This document shows positions 1 to 7,513 of a stretch of DNA of 64,000 bases, one piece after another. Source of the DNA: Bacillota bacterium (GTDB lineage Bacteria > Bacillota > JADQBR01); assembly GCA_016278515.1 (NCBI GenBank), contig JADQBR010000036.1:62001-126000 (forward strand), written 5' to 3'. Under the pieces are notes generated by a model. The model did no database searches, was not told the DNA's origin, and worked only from the letters and a program-made list of their open reading frames with translations. Position numbers and translations under genes: made by a program. Positions within the stretch are counted from its first letter, which is position 1, and every line of letters begins with the position of its first letter.

Positions 1-340
1 TTGTGGTAGAAATCAAATCTACCATTTCGTTAACAACATTAATGTTAGGCATTGCCACATAGCCATCTTTGTTTGCATCAGGATGACTGGGGTCATAAAT
101 CATTTTTGGTGGTGTCTTGGCTTCTTCAACAGCAGCTACTTTGACACCATTTCCCACAGTTTGACCGTTAATTTTCCGCTCCAGTTCTTCCTGAAATATG
201 GCCACTTTTTTCTTGTAGGGGCCGCCTTCTTCAGTACGAGTAGTATTGATATTAGCAATATTGCTAGAGATAAGATCCATCCGTAGTCTTTCAGCAGTTA
301 GACTGCTGGCGCTAATGGCCATAGACTGAAATAGTTTCAT
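1..340 (-). CDS. flgC: FlgC, flagellar basal-body rod protein (partial, runs off left edge)
   Basis: This is a proximal rod subunit of the flagellar basal body, exported by the flagellar type III system. Reading the minus strand from the ATG at 340 gives about 113 codons without a stop. The N-terminus has the rod/hook signature SSNIANINT, followed by a region containing the proline-rich stretch ending MPNINVVNEMVDL, which is typical of the second half of FlgC. The gene starts two bases after the flgB stop and has an AGGAGATAA ribosome-binding site inside the flgB end, so it is translationally coupled to flgB. The C-terminal roughly 30 residues lie outside the window. Confidence 0.93.
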   Translation of the reverse strand, partial: MKLFQSMAISASSLTAERLRMDLISSNIANINTTRTEEGGPYKKKVAIFQEELERKINGQTVGNGVKVAAVEEAKTPPKMIYDPSHPDANKDGYVAMPNINVVNEMVDLISTT

Positions 341-342
341 GG

Positions 343-723
343 TTATCTCCTCCCTTCACTAATAACGTAACGCAACATACCAAGTTTTTTGTTTAACTGC
401 TGCACCGCTGTATTGTAATTAATGGAATTCATAGCCAGATTCACCATCTCTTGATCCATGTCCACATTATTACCATCCAGCCGCATGGTGGTGGAATTAT
501 CCTTATTTATCTGAGGCTCAATTTTTTGTATGGAATTTAGGTTTATCCTGTTATTTGTCTCCAAAGTCTTACGCAGTTCCTCTTCAAAAGTGACGTAAGA
601 ACGTTTGAAGCCGGGTGTGTTAATGTTTGCTAGATTATTACTGATTACCCTTTGTCTCGTTGAAGCCGTATCCAAAGCTTTCGTCAACAACTGACTGGTA
701 AAATCACTAAACATATTCTGCAC
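343..723 (-). CDS. flgB: FlgB, flagellar basal-body rod protein
   Basis: FlgB is a proximal rod subunit of the flagellar basal body. The N-terminal motif ISNNLANINTPGFKR and the C-terminal helix around MVNLAMNSINYNTAVQQLNKK are characteristic of rod proteins, and the length of about 126 residues fits the family. I place the start at the GTG at 723 (VQNMFSDF), because a GGGAGGTG ribosome-binding site lies 7 bases upstream. An ATG 36 bases further upstream (759) would add 12 residues not seen in FlgB proteins. It is followed immediately by flgC, so this is the head of a class-II flagellar operon continuing beyond the left edge. Confidence 0.94.
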   Translation of the reverse strand: MQNMFSDFTSQLLTKALDTASTRQRVISNNLANINTPGFKRSYVTFEEELRKTLETNNRINLNSIQKIEPQINKDNSTTMRLDGNNVDMDQEMVNLAMNSINYNTAVQQLNKKLGMLRYVISEGRR

Positions 724-1032
724 CTTATCACCTCCCAAAATCTGGGCGCTCATACACATACTGAGCCTAACTCCTTTAAATAGACACTATTCTCCTTATT
801 TGGATTGTTTCAACAAGAACCGTGTAATTCCTTCATCTTCCAATCTTTTTTTTCACCAAAAATCTTGAATTCGGGGACGGTTCTCAATGTTGAATTTCCA
901 AGAGCAGAATTTAGTAGTTTAGAGTAAAAATGTTAAGCAAAGACCGGTAAATAAGATCGTCGAGATATGAAAACCGGAATATAGATATAGGAGACATTAG
1001 CAGAGGAGATTCATCCCGGCTGTAATCAAAGG
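724..1032. other. Intergenic region upstream of flgB
   Basis: About 300 bases with no supportable gene. It lies between the FliK-like gene and flgB and should hold the flgB promoter, but I see no convincing sigma-28 or sigma-A match. A segment at about 868-898 contains the string TTCGGGGACGGTTCTC bounded by AATTC/GAATT arms, which resembles REP-like intergenic relics often seen in Bacillota. No terminator with a U tract was seen. Confidence 0.5.
868..898. repeat. REP-like intergenic relic (GGGGACGGTTCTC type)
   Basis: The short segment CGGGGACGGTTCTC is bordered by inverted GAATTC/GAATTT-like arms. From general knowledge, GGGGACGGTTCT strings occur as scattered REP-like repeats in Desulfotomaculum and Pelotomaculum-type genomes, sometimes next to Y1 transposases. 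There is no transposase in this window. Calling it a relic is an inference from one copy plus a loosely similar segment near 5396-5425. Confidence 0.35.
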
Positions 1033-1980
1033 TTAAACTTGGTAATTTACGCCGGTGATAGTTTGTTTGGGGGCGGGGATTAGATCCAGAACAGTGTTGA
1101 TTAAGCCGACATTGACGACAAGTTGTTCAATTGAATAACCAACAACGGACAAACCGTTCCGTAGTGTATCAGATTCCTTTTCAAGCAGCTCTCTACTATT
1201 TTCGCCGTTACAGATAATGTTCACTTTTAAGCTGCTGTCATTATAGTTAATCTTAAACCACACATCGCCTAGAGCATTAGACGCAACTTTAAGCACCAAT
1301 GTACAGTTATCTGGATTAAGCTTGCTGTTTTTTGATCCGTCCGCAATCAAATATAAATGGTGTTTATCAAATGGCCATCCGTAAAGATTATAACCAGACA
1401 ACATTTGATTTTCCTGCCGGTTTAAAAATTTAAAAAATTGGGCTTCTTCTTTTTGGGACATCTGGCCTTTTAACATCTTCAATAATTGTATAAGCTCCTT
1501 CATATCTTCATAGGACCGCACATCTATTCCCACACTTTTCAACCAAGCAGCCAGCATCAGCATGTCACTTGAAAAGCCTTCCATCTTTGTTAAGTTACTG
1601 AGCAGTTTAATCATCTCCGGGTCAATGGGCAACTTAAACCGCAACAGCTGCTGAACCATCAGCTCCAGTTCCTTGGAAGGCTGCAGTCCCAAACGCGAAA
1701 GCAAAACGGCTTCCGGTTTTACCAGTCCTTCCTCGCTAACAACCCGAAGCTTAATTATATTATCCGTAATCCCTTCCACCAAAAGTCTAAGTAATTGTCC
1801 CTGCTGCAAAGGAACCTGACTTTCCGCTTTAAGTACGGCGGTGCCTAATTTAAGCACAACCTTATTTCCGTGCACATCAGCAACCTGTCCCTTAACCACT
1901 TGTCCTTTGCTAAGAGAAAGTTTTTGCTGTAAGTTATTTAGATTTTGGGTAGATATATTAATGCCACTGGTTCTCATCAT
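1033..1980 (-). CDS. FliK-like hook-length-control domain protein (YlqG type)
   Basis: A 315-residue protein of the flagellar region. The first 85 residues look like a small beta-rich domain (GQVVKGQVADVHGNKVVLKLG) with a glutamine-rich lead-in. The last roughly 90 residues (ALGDVWFKINYN through QLVVNVG) resemble the C-terminal Flg_hook domain of FliK-type hook-length proteins. It sits four bases downstream of the FlhB-like gene with an AAGGGG ribosome-binding site, the same arrangement as Bacillus ylqG-ylqH. A role in export specificity or hook-length control is inferred from domain likeness and context. No membrane segment is visible. Confidence 0.65.
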   Translation of the reverse strand: MMRTSGINISTQNLNNLQQKLSLSKGQVVKGQVADVHGNKVVLKLGTAVLKAESQVPLQQGQLLRLLVEGITDNIIKLRVVSEEGLVKPEAVLLSRLGLQPSKELELMVQQLLRFKLPIDPEMIKLLSNLTKMEGFSSDMLMLAAWLKSVGIDVRSYEDMKELIQLLKMLKGQMSQKEEAQFFKFLNRQENQMLSGYNLYGWPFDKHHLYLIADGSKNSKLNPDNCTLVLKVASNALGDVWFKINYNDSSLKVNIICNGENSRELLEKESDTLRNGLSVVGYSIEQLVVNVGLINTVLDLIPAPKQTITGVNYQV

Positions 1981-1983
1981 TCA

Positions 1984-2256
1984 TTACCCCTTACTGTATT
2001 TCTTATCCAACTGCCAAACAAAGGTTAGCACTTGTGCCACTGCCTGGTACAATTCCTCCGGAATCTCCGTACCTACTTCCAATGAAGTCAATACCTCTAC
2101 CAGAGCATCATCCTCATGCAAAGGCACTCCTGATGCCTCAGCCATTTCAATGATTTTTTCCGCCGTTTCCCCTTTACCTGAAGCAACGACCATCGGAGCT
2201 TTTCCTTCATCCATCTCGTATTTTAAAGCCGCAGCTAATCTTACAGATTTCTTCAC
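1984..2256 (-). CDS. FlhB-like cytoplasmic domain protein (FlhB2/YlqH)
   Basis: A stand-alone homologue of the C-terminal cytoplasmic domain of the flagellar export gate protein FlhB, without the membrane part and without the NPTH autocleavage site. The sequence begins VKKSVRLAAALKY and contains APMVVASGKGETAEKIIEMA and IPEELYQAVAQVLTFVW, which match the FlhB/EscU C-terminal fold. I choose the GTG at 2256 because a GGGGGA ribosome-binding site lies 7 bases upstream; the TTG at 2277 has no such site. It pairs with the FliK-like gene downstream. Its role in substrate switching is inferred from the family and is not proven for stand-alone forms. Confidence 0.8.
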   Translation of the reverse strand: MKKSVRLAAALKYEMDEGKAPMVVASGKGETAEKIIEMAEASGVPLHEDDALVEVLTSLEVGTEIPEELYQAVAQVLTFVWQLDKKYSKG

Positions 2257-2375
2257 AAAAATTTCCCCCATTAGCAAGTTATATCATCTTTCGACAATTA
2301 ATCCCAAATACCTGTAATATCTATAGTCAGAACTATAGCATTTCCCTACAATCAAAAACCGCCTCTTCCCCACAT

Positions 2376-2414
2376 AAAAAAATTCACGCTAGAACTGAAT
2401 GTTCTAACGTGAAT
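2376..2414 (-). terminator. Intrinsic terminator after the hemerythrin-MCP gene
   Basis: A 14-bp stem (2382-2395 paired with 2401-2414) with a 5-base loop is followed on the minus strand by a run of seven Ts. The single imperfect pair is a G-U wobble in minus-strand RNA but a C-A mismatch in plus-strand RNA, which supports the minus orientation. Confidence 0.85.
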
Positions 2415-2509
2415 TTGATATTTTGTAGGCGCCAAATATCGGGAACCCATAATTACCGGAGGTTCCTCAAATTGTAATTAATCAATACCGGGCTGTTTAT
2501 CTGGAAATG

Positions 2510-4213
2510 TTATGCATTATTCTTTTCGTTTAAAAACTTAGCAAGTTTTGTATCCACTTTTTTGATATGGTTTATGAGCCAGTCCACTACCACACGGTTA
2601 GCCGTGATGACAATGTCCGAATGGACGCCTTCTCTGTTGATTCTGTCCACCAAATCTGTAAAGTTCGTCTTAAATATCTCGTGCTGTTCCTTATGTTTTT
2701 CATATCCCAAATAATTGTACTGCGACATATATTTCTCTTCTGTGCCAAAATGTTTCTCTACGTAATCACTTAAGAAGTCCAGAATTTCAATGATCTTACT
2801 TTTACCCTCTTCTTGGCGGCATGCCCCTAGAAAAGAATTTATTCCCTTGAATAACTCCTTGTGCTGATCATCGATTTCATCGTTGCCCACCGACAGGGCA
2901 CTTGACCACTGAATGAGACCGGCATTTTCCGAATTGTCCAGTTTAAAGCCGCTAACGTTTTCCACTAGTTCGCCAGCAAGTTCACTAAGATATTTTGATG
3001 AAGAGTTAATTTTCACTGTTTCTTCGGCCTGCTGGTCAGTGGAAGCTGCTACTTCCTCGGCACTGGCGGCAAACTCCTCACTGATAGAAACAATATCCTG
3101 CACGGCATTGTTTACCTCATCACTGTGAACCTTCATTTCAGACGTACTTTGAGCGACTTCAGTGATACGCTGAAAAAGTCCCCCTACAACGTTATTTATT
3201 TCCTCAAAAATCTTACCGGTTTCCCCGATGATATCGGAACCTTTTGTTACTTCAGCGGTGCTTTCCGTCATGAATTTTTTGGACTCGGCTACATCATGCT
3301 GTATTTCTTTAATCAACCCTGCTATTTGCTTGGTTGATTCCGAGGATTCTTCAGCCAGTTTTCTAACTTCTTCTGCCACCACCGCAAAACCCCTACCCTG
3401 TTCACCGGCTCGTGCAGCCTCGATTGCTGCGTTAAGTGCCAGCAGATTGGTCTGCTCAGCAATAGCGTTAATCATCCCTACTATTTTTTCCACTTCGGCA
3501 GACTTGTTGTTCAATGCGTCCACAGTTTGTGAAGTTCTGTCAGTTCTGGATTTGATGCTGTCCATCTGCTCCACGGAGCGGGAGACATATTCCGTACCCC
3601 GGGAAATGTGGCTCATTACGTTATCAGCCGAATTAGTCACTTCTTCAGATTTTCCTGTTACCAGTTCTATCAACTGTTGTAGCTTATCCATACTATCACC
3701 TGTTTCATTGATGCGAGAAGTCTGCTCCTGGGCCCCTGCCGCTATCTGTTGAGCGGCCTCGCCCACCTGCTGAGCATTTTGTTCCAGATTCCTGCCCGAA
3801 ACAACAAATTCCTTACTGGTAGCCTCAACAATAAAGGAAGTATCTTTAAAATTCCCTATACTTTTCTTCAAGTTTTCTAGCAATTTATTGGCGGATACTA
3901 CCAATTCCCTAACTTCCCCCTCCGAAGATACCGCGATTTTTTCCATAGTCAGGTCACTCTGCGCCATGGCCTCAATATCTCTCCGAAGACTACTGAGCGG
4001 AGAAATAATCCGTCGCAACAGCATCCATACCAGTATCAGAGCAAATCCCAGCGTGAGAATGATACCTGTAATAGCAATTGACGTAACTGCTACGGTATTT
4101 ACCGCCATAGTACCTCCCAACAAGCTGTTAAGCCAAATAATGCCCGCAAAACCGGCAACTGCCAGCAGCGCCATAACAACTATCAAAATAAGGATCTTTA
4201 ATTTAGTATTCAA
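2510..4213 (-). CDS. Methyl-accepting chemotaxis protein with C-terminal hemerythrin domain
   Basis: A chemoreceptor that likely senses oxygen or redox state. Two membrane helices lie within the first 65 residues with only a very short loop between them, so there is no periplasmic sensor domain. A HAMP segment follows ([10 protein letters not shown]), then a long MCP signalling coiled coil with the conserved hairpin tip [20 protein letters not shown]. The last 120 residues form a bacteriohemerythrin domain with the iron-binding pattern [25 protein letters not shown] and HIKKVD. I prefer the TTG at 4213, which has a GGGGGAG ribosome-binding site, over the ATG at 4249. The layout recalls Desulfovibrio DcrH. 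It ends at its own terminator and lies among flagellar genes. Confidence 0.92.
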   Translation of the reverse strand: MNTKLKILILIVVMALLAVAGFAGIIWLNSLLGGTMAVNTVAVTSIAITGIILTLGFALILVWMLLRRIISPLSSLRRDIEAMAQSDLTMEKIAVSSEGEVRELVVSANKLLENLKKSIGNFKDTSFIVEATSKEFVVSGRNLEQNAQQVGEAAQQIAAGAQEQTSRINETGDSMDKLQQLIELVTGKSEEVTNSADNVMSHISRGTEYVSRSVEQMDSIKSRTDRTSQTVDALNNKSAEVEKIVGMINAIAEQTNLLALNAAIEAARAGEQGRGFAVVAEEVRKLAEESSESTKQIAGLIKEIQHDVAESKKFMTESTAEVTKGSDIIGETGKIFEEINNVVGGLFQRITEVAQSTSEMKVHSDEVNNAVQDIVSISEEFAASAEEVAASTDQQAEETVKINSSSKYLSELAGELVENVSGFKLDNSENAGLIQWSSALSVGNDEIDDQHKELFKGINSFLGACRQEEGKSKIIEILDFLSDYVEKHFGTEEKYMSQYNYLGYEKHKEQHEIFKTNFTDLVDRINREGVHSDIVITANRVVVDWLINHIKKVDTKLAKFLNEKNNA

Positions 4214-4390
4214 AAATACTCCCCCCTGGCAATTATTAATTGGAAACAATTACTATTACTATGATAACTGCTTTTATTCGACAGTAGATCACAAAATACC
4301 TTTTCAAAACCAAAATAATCTCTCAGGACAGGTTCATTTCTCCGATATTGTCAATAATGAACCCGCATTTCCCCTTCCGGCTGCTAGCCA

Positions 4391-4424
4391 CAAAAAGAAA
4401 AAAGCCTGACTACGAAAGTCAGAC
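4391..4424 (-). terminator. Intrinsic terminator after hepT
   Basis: The inverted repeat CTGACT (4406-4411) and AGTCAG (4417-4422) is followed on the minus strand by GCTTTTTTCTTTTTG. It directly follows the hepT stop codon at 4426 and ends the mntA-hepT transcript. Confidence 0.85.
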
Positions 4425-4425
4425 C

Positions 4426-4842
4426 TCAACTTATAAAATTAAGAACGCACCTTAAATATTCATCATACATTTCCACTGCTTCTGAAATACTGTTATATAT
4501 TAAGCCATCATCAATTTGCTCATACTCATGGACAATAATATTTCTTTGCCCGGTTGAAGGTGCTATTTTTTTAGCAAATTCCAAAGGGAACATCCCCAAA
4601 TTTGCTGCTTGCATAAAAGAGTCAAAACTATCTCTCGGCGGCGCATTCCCTTCATCTACTACCGCATGCGAGTTTATATCTACCGCCACATCCACTATTA
4701 ATTGAATTAAACGTTCAACAACTCTGCGATACTGAAAATCTTCACAATATTTTTCCCAAGATAAATCCTGAAATACCTTTAGCTCCCCGAGATATTGTTT
4801 GAGCTTATTCAGCTTTCTTTCCACTATTTCCTTATTAACCAT
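4426..4842 (-). CDS. hepT: HepT-like HEPN-domain ribonuclease toxin
   Basis: This is the toxin of the HepT-MntA pair, a HEPN-fold RNase. The diagnostic active-site motif R-x4-H-x-Y is present as RNIIVHEY near residue 107. The 138-residue all-helical layout fits the DUF86/HepT family. It starts 13 bases after the partner nucleotidyltransferase and has a GGAGGGAG ribosome-binding site. From family knowledge, MntA-type partners silence HepT by adding AMP to the motif tyrosine, which is present here. The pair lies between a vapBC locus and the hemerythrin chemoreceptor and interrupts the flagellar region. Confidence 0.9.
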   Translation of the reverse strand: MVNKEIVERKLNKLKQYLGELKVFQDLSWEKYCEDFQYRRVVERLIQLIVDVAVDINSHAVVDEGNAPPRDSFDSFMQAANLGMFPLEFAKKIAPSTGQRNIIVHEYEQIDDGLIYNSISEAVEMYDEYLRCVLNFIS

Positions 4843-4854
4843 AGACTCCCTCCA

Positions 4855-5286
4855 CTAATTGCTCCTAAGATATTCCCGCCCTAATTGACGAAACAACCTG
4901 GCATCCTCATGCTGCCTAACCGCTAAAGAAGCAAATTCGGCAAAACAACCGGAATATTTTTCGAAAACGGGCTTTCCGGTCCGTGCAATCTGAAACTTTA
5001 AAAAAGGCGACGCCTTATTTAAAAGCACTAAGTCAACTAAAGAGGTTTCAAAAAAAGAACAAATATCTTTAATCAAGGCACCTTTAATCTTACCCGCTGC
5101 AAGCCTGTCATGCGTGTAATGATTCTTGTCCATTAAAAAAGCCAAATCATAATCACTATTGGCCCGGGCCATACCCTTAACGCGAGAACCAAAGAATACG
5201 GCTAAATTAATATTATTATTATTGCAAAACTGTCTAAACGATTCACTATTCAGTTTGTCCTCAATATCTGTAGGCAAAATAGTCAT
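4855..5286 (-). CDS. mntA: MntA-like nucleotidyltransferase antitoxin
   Basis: A 143-residue minimal nucleotidyltransferase and probable antitoxin of the adjacent HepT. The catalytic pattern GSRVKGMARANSDYDLAFL carries the GSxxxG and DxD elements of the Pol-beta superfamily. A third acidic residue is plausible in SLVDLVLLNKA. By family knowledge it adds AMP to the HepT active-site tyrosine. It has its own extended -10 promoter upstream (5323-5331) and ends in the short hepT spacer. The first gene of the operon being the antitoxin fits the known order. Confidence 0.88.
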   Translation of the reverse strand: MTILPTDIEDKLNSESFRQFCNNNNINLAVFFGSRVKGMARANSDYDLAFLMDKNHYTHDRLAAGKIKGALIKDICSFFETSLVDLVLLNKASPFLKFQIARTGKPVFEKYSGCFAEFASLAVRQHEDARLFRQLGREYLRSN

Positions 5287-5322
5287 GACGTATGCCCCTT
5301 ATAAAAATTTATTAATAACCTT

Positions 5323-5331
5323 ATTATAACA
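5323..5331 (-). promoter_or_regulatory. Extended -10 promoter for mntA-hepT
   Basis: On the minus strand the string TGTTATAAT is a consensus extended -10 element (TGnTATAAT), about 37 bases upstream of the mntA ATG. No good -35 hexamer is seen 17 bases upstream, which is acceptable for extended -10 promoters. Confidence 0.6.
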
Positions 5332-5449
5332 TAATTTCCCAGGAAATAATATTAGACCATGTGCCTATAATATGACGTGCGCCAACAAAAAATTCAAATC
5401 GGGAACCGGCCCCGGCTTAAATTCGAATAACCTCTATTTGCTTTTATAA

Positions 5450-5478
5450 TTTCTGCGGAGCCAGGCACCTGTTCTCCC
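5450..5478. repeat. 29-bp repeat, left copy flanking vapBC
   Basis: This segment (TTTCTGCGGAGCC...TTCTCCC) is a 23/29 match in direct orientation to 6393-6421 on the other side of vapBC. Both carry the core GCGG[AG]GCC[AC]GGCA and end in CTCCC. The core is reminiscent of REP-like GGAGCCAGGCACC strings. Confidence 0.55.
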
Positions 5479-5493
5479 TTTTCCAGGAATTTA

Positions 5494-5502
5494 TGATATA
5501 AT
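5494..5502 (+). promoter_or_regulatory. Extended -10 promoter for vapBC
   Basis: TGATATAAT matches an extended -10 element (TGnTATAAT) 32 bases upstream of the antitoxin ATG, which also has a GGAGGTGA ribosome-binding site. The -35 region is poor. The element is likely covered by the autoregulating VapBC complex, by analogy with other toxin-antitoxin loci. Confidence 0.6.
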
Positions 5503-5534
5503 GCTTTTAAAGACACTTTTGGAGGTGATAAATC

Positions 5535-5825
5535 ATGCGCATGGTTAGCATCACTGAAATCAGGCGAAATGCGAAAGCCGTATTATCAGATTTAGCTAAA
5601 ACAAAAAAACCTATTGCCATTTTACAAAGGTCTAAACCTATTGCTTATCTTGTGGATGCGGAAAGCTTTAAAAAATTGCATTTTGAAAGCAATCTTACAG
5701 AAACTCGGACAAAAAGTCTCGAAAAAATACTCCAATTGAATAAGCAAGTTAACCACAAAACAACAAATAGAAATTCTGTAGAGTTAATTAGAGAGTTAAG
5801 AGAAGGAAACAGCCGCCATGAGTAA
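5535..5825 (+). CDS. Phd/YefM-family antitoxin (VapB-like)
   Basis: A 96-residue antitoxin. The first 50 residues show the Phd/YefM fold (MVSITEIRRNAKAVLSDLAK, then a strand-turn PIAILQRSKPIAYLVDAESF), which binds operator DNA. The rest is charged and probably disordered until it wraps the toxin. It overlaps the toxin start by 8 bases, so the two are coupled. A strong GGAGGTGA ribosome-binding site precedes it. Only this pair and the edge LysR gene lie on the plus strand in the whole window, which suggests independent acquisition. Confidence 0.88.
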   Translation: MRMVSITEIRRNAKAVLSDLAKTKKPIAILQRSKPIAYLVDAESFKKLHFESNLTETRTKSLEKILQLNKQVNHKTTNRNSVELIRELREGNSRHE

Positions 5826-6276
5826 ATATATTTGTATTGATTCTTCCGTATTTGTAAAGTTATTTTTTGAAGAAGATGATAGCAATAAAGCTAAAGATTT
5901 AATAAGAAGAGTCATCAAAGATAACCAAATTATTGCCTTACCCAGTTTTGCGTGGGCAGAAATCGGAAGTATTTTCAGAAAAAAGGTCAGGAGTGAGCAG
6001 GTCAGTATTGAGGTTGTCGAAGAAATGTGGCAAGTTTTTAGCAATTTTCCCGGCATTGAATATGTTAAGGAAAATTTAATAATGGATCTAGCATGGGATA
6101 TTAGTTGTTCTTTTGATTTGCCAACCCTTTATGATGCCGCATTTTTGGCGGTAGCAGAAGAAATCACAAATAAAACTATGGAAGTTTGTGAATTCTGGAC
6201 AGCAGATGAAAGATTAGTTAATTCCTTAAGAGACAAGAAAGACTACGTTTTCTGCCTATCTTTATACTCCGGATAA
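5818..6276 (+). CDS. vapC: PIN-domain ribonuclease toxin (VapC-like)
   Basis: A 152-residue PIN-domain protein. The four acidic residues expected for metal binding are visible: the D in CIDSSVFVKL near residue 8, the E in FAWAEIGSIF, the D in PTLYDAAFLAVA, and the D in WTADERLVNSL. Such toxins cleave tRNA or rRNA; the target cannot be read from sequence. It overlaps its antitoxin by 8 bases. The pair is flanked by related 29-bp repeats and opposes the direction of every neighbour. Confidence 0.9.
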   Translation: MSKYICIDSSVFVKLFFEEDDSNKAKDLIRRVIKDNQIIALPSFAWAEIGSIFRKKVRSEQVSIEVVEEMWQVFSNFPGIEYVKENLIMDLAWDISCSFDLPTLYDAAFLAVAEEITNKTMEVCEFWTADERLVNSLRDKKDYVFCLSLYSG

Positions 6277-6392
6277 ATATAACTTTACTATCAGCGCAAA
6301 TTCTGCATGTTTCCGCTACCTATTACCGTCCTTCAAAATTAGGTTTACGCTTTTCCAGAAAAGCCTTTCATCTCCTTTCATATATTGTCGAA

Positions 6393-6421
6393 TTTCCGCG
6401 GGGCCCGGCATCAGCTCTCCC
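6393..6421. repeat. 29-bp repeat, right copy flanking vapBC
   Basis: A direct-orientation partner of 5450-5478 (23 of 29 positions identical). It runs into a perfect 11-bp tandem duplication AGCTCTCCCCT at 6413-6434 that reaches the legI stop codon. Confidence 0.55.
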
Positions 6422-6432
6422 CTAGCTCTCCC

Positions 6433-7512
6433 CTAAATTAACTCATCTTTCTCGTAGTCTCTATCTGCTCGCTTACCTAACAATTCCCAATAATAAAATG
6501 GTTCTTTTCCCCCACCTGGACGTTTTACAGTTAAGTTACTCTTCGTCAATATTTCGCCTTTTTTTATGTTTTGGGCCGCTACTATAGATTTTCTAGCGAT
6601 TGCTCTATTTTTTAGTTCAGAGGGCATAACCCTTTTTACTGAAGAACCTAACGCAATCTCTATTCTCCGTATTGATTCCACCATTGCTTTTAATTCAACT
6701 GGTTCTAACGAAGCCCGGTGGTCAGGTCCCGGTAAATTTCTATCTAAAGTAAAGTGTTTCTCAATAACCACAGCCCCCATTGCTACTGCGGCAATGGGAA
6801 TATCTATACCTGTTGTGTGGTCTGAGTAACCTACAGGTAATTCGAAAGCAACTTTCATCGCGTCCATGGTTCTAAGATTGACTTCTGAAACTGGTGCAGG
6901 ATATTCTGTCGTACAGTGTAGTAAAATCACCTTTGCTTTTAGGGCCTGTAACCCCTGCTCAGAACAAAACACTTGCTGGAAAGCATGAAATGAAGGTTTT
7001 TTATTGCTTTGAACATAACCAAAGGCAATTATATTTAATGCCATTTCTATCTCACCCATACTACTCATGCCTGTTGATAGTATTATGGGTTTACCTGTTC
7101 TTGCTGCTTTTAGCAGTAAAGGCCCATTAGTTATTTCACCCGAAGGTATTTTTAAATTATTCACCTTAATATCGTTAACTAAGAAATCAATGCTTTCTTC
7201 GTCAAACGGTGTAGATAGAAATTCTATTCCTTTTTTTTGACAATACTTTAACAACTCTCTGAAAGCAACCTCGCTAAGCTCTAATTTCTTTAGCATATCA
7301 TATTGACTTTCATTTTCGTCAGTAGTTATTGTTTGATATTTGGCTTTTGCAGCGTCCCTGCTAACAATTTGCTCAGCCCTAAATGTCTGGAATTTGACAG
7401 CATCCGCTTCAGCTTCGACAGCCTTATCAATCAATTTTAAAGCCATGTCTAATGAACCATTGTGATTAACGCCCGCTTCTGCAATTATAAATACTTTATC
7501 TCTGTGGCTCAT
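6433..7512 (-). CDS. legI: LegI, N-acetylneuraminate/legionaminate synthase family
   Basis: This enzyme condenses a 6-deoxy 2,4-diacetamido hexose with phosphoenolpyruvate to make a nonulosonic acid, here most likely N,N'-diacetyllegionaminate. At 359 residues it has the NeuB catalytic barrel (FIIAEAGVNHNGSLDMALKLIDKA, KFQTF, STPFDEESIDFL, SDHTTGIDIPIAAVAMGA) and a C-terminal SAF/antifreeze-like domain (KSIVAAQNIKKGEILTKSNL). It is the last gene of the glycan cluster and starts two bases from the legG stop. Assignment as LegI rather than NeuB or PseI rests on the LegB/LegC/LegG/PtmE context. An insertion near residues 165-185 (SNKKPSFHAFQQVF) may be lineage specific. Confidence 0.9.
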   Translation of the reverse strand: MSHRDKVFIIAEAGVNHNGSLDMALKLIDKAVEAEADAVKFQTFRAEQIVSRDAAKAKYQTITTDENESQYDMLKKLELSEVAFRELLKYCQKKGIEFLSTPFDEESIDFLVNDIKVNNLKIPSGEITNGPLLLKAARTGKPIILSTGMSSMGEIEMALNIIAFGYVQSNKKPSFHAFQQVFCSEQGLQALKAKVILLHCTTEYPAPVSEVNLRTMDAMKVAFELPVGYSDHTTGIDIPIAAVAMGAVVIEKHFTLDRNLPGPDHRASLEPVELKAMVESIRRIEIALGSSVKRVMPSELKNRAIARKSIVAAQNIKKGEILTKSNLTVKRPGGGKEPFYYWELLGKRADRDYEKDELI

Positions 7513-7513
7513 T

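Noticed and set aside
1841-2317. 158-codon plus-strand frame
   Set aside because: Antisense to the FlhB-like and FliK-like genes, composed of low-likelihood sequence with many cysteines and serines, no ribosome-binding site.
3228-4409. Long plus-strand frames of 174 and 173 codons over the chemoreceptor gene
   Set aside because: Shadows of the MCP coding sequence; serine- and alanine-rich translation typical of antisense frames.
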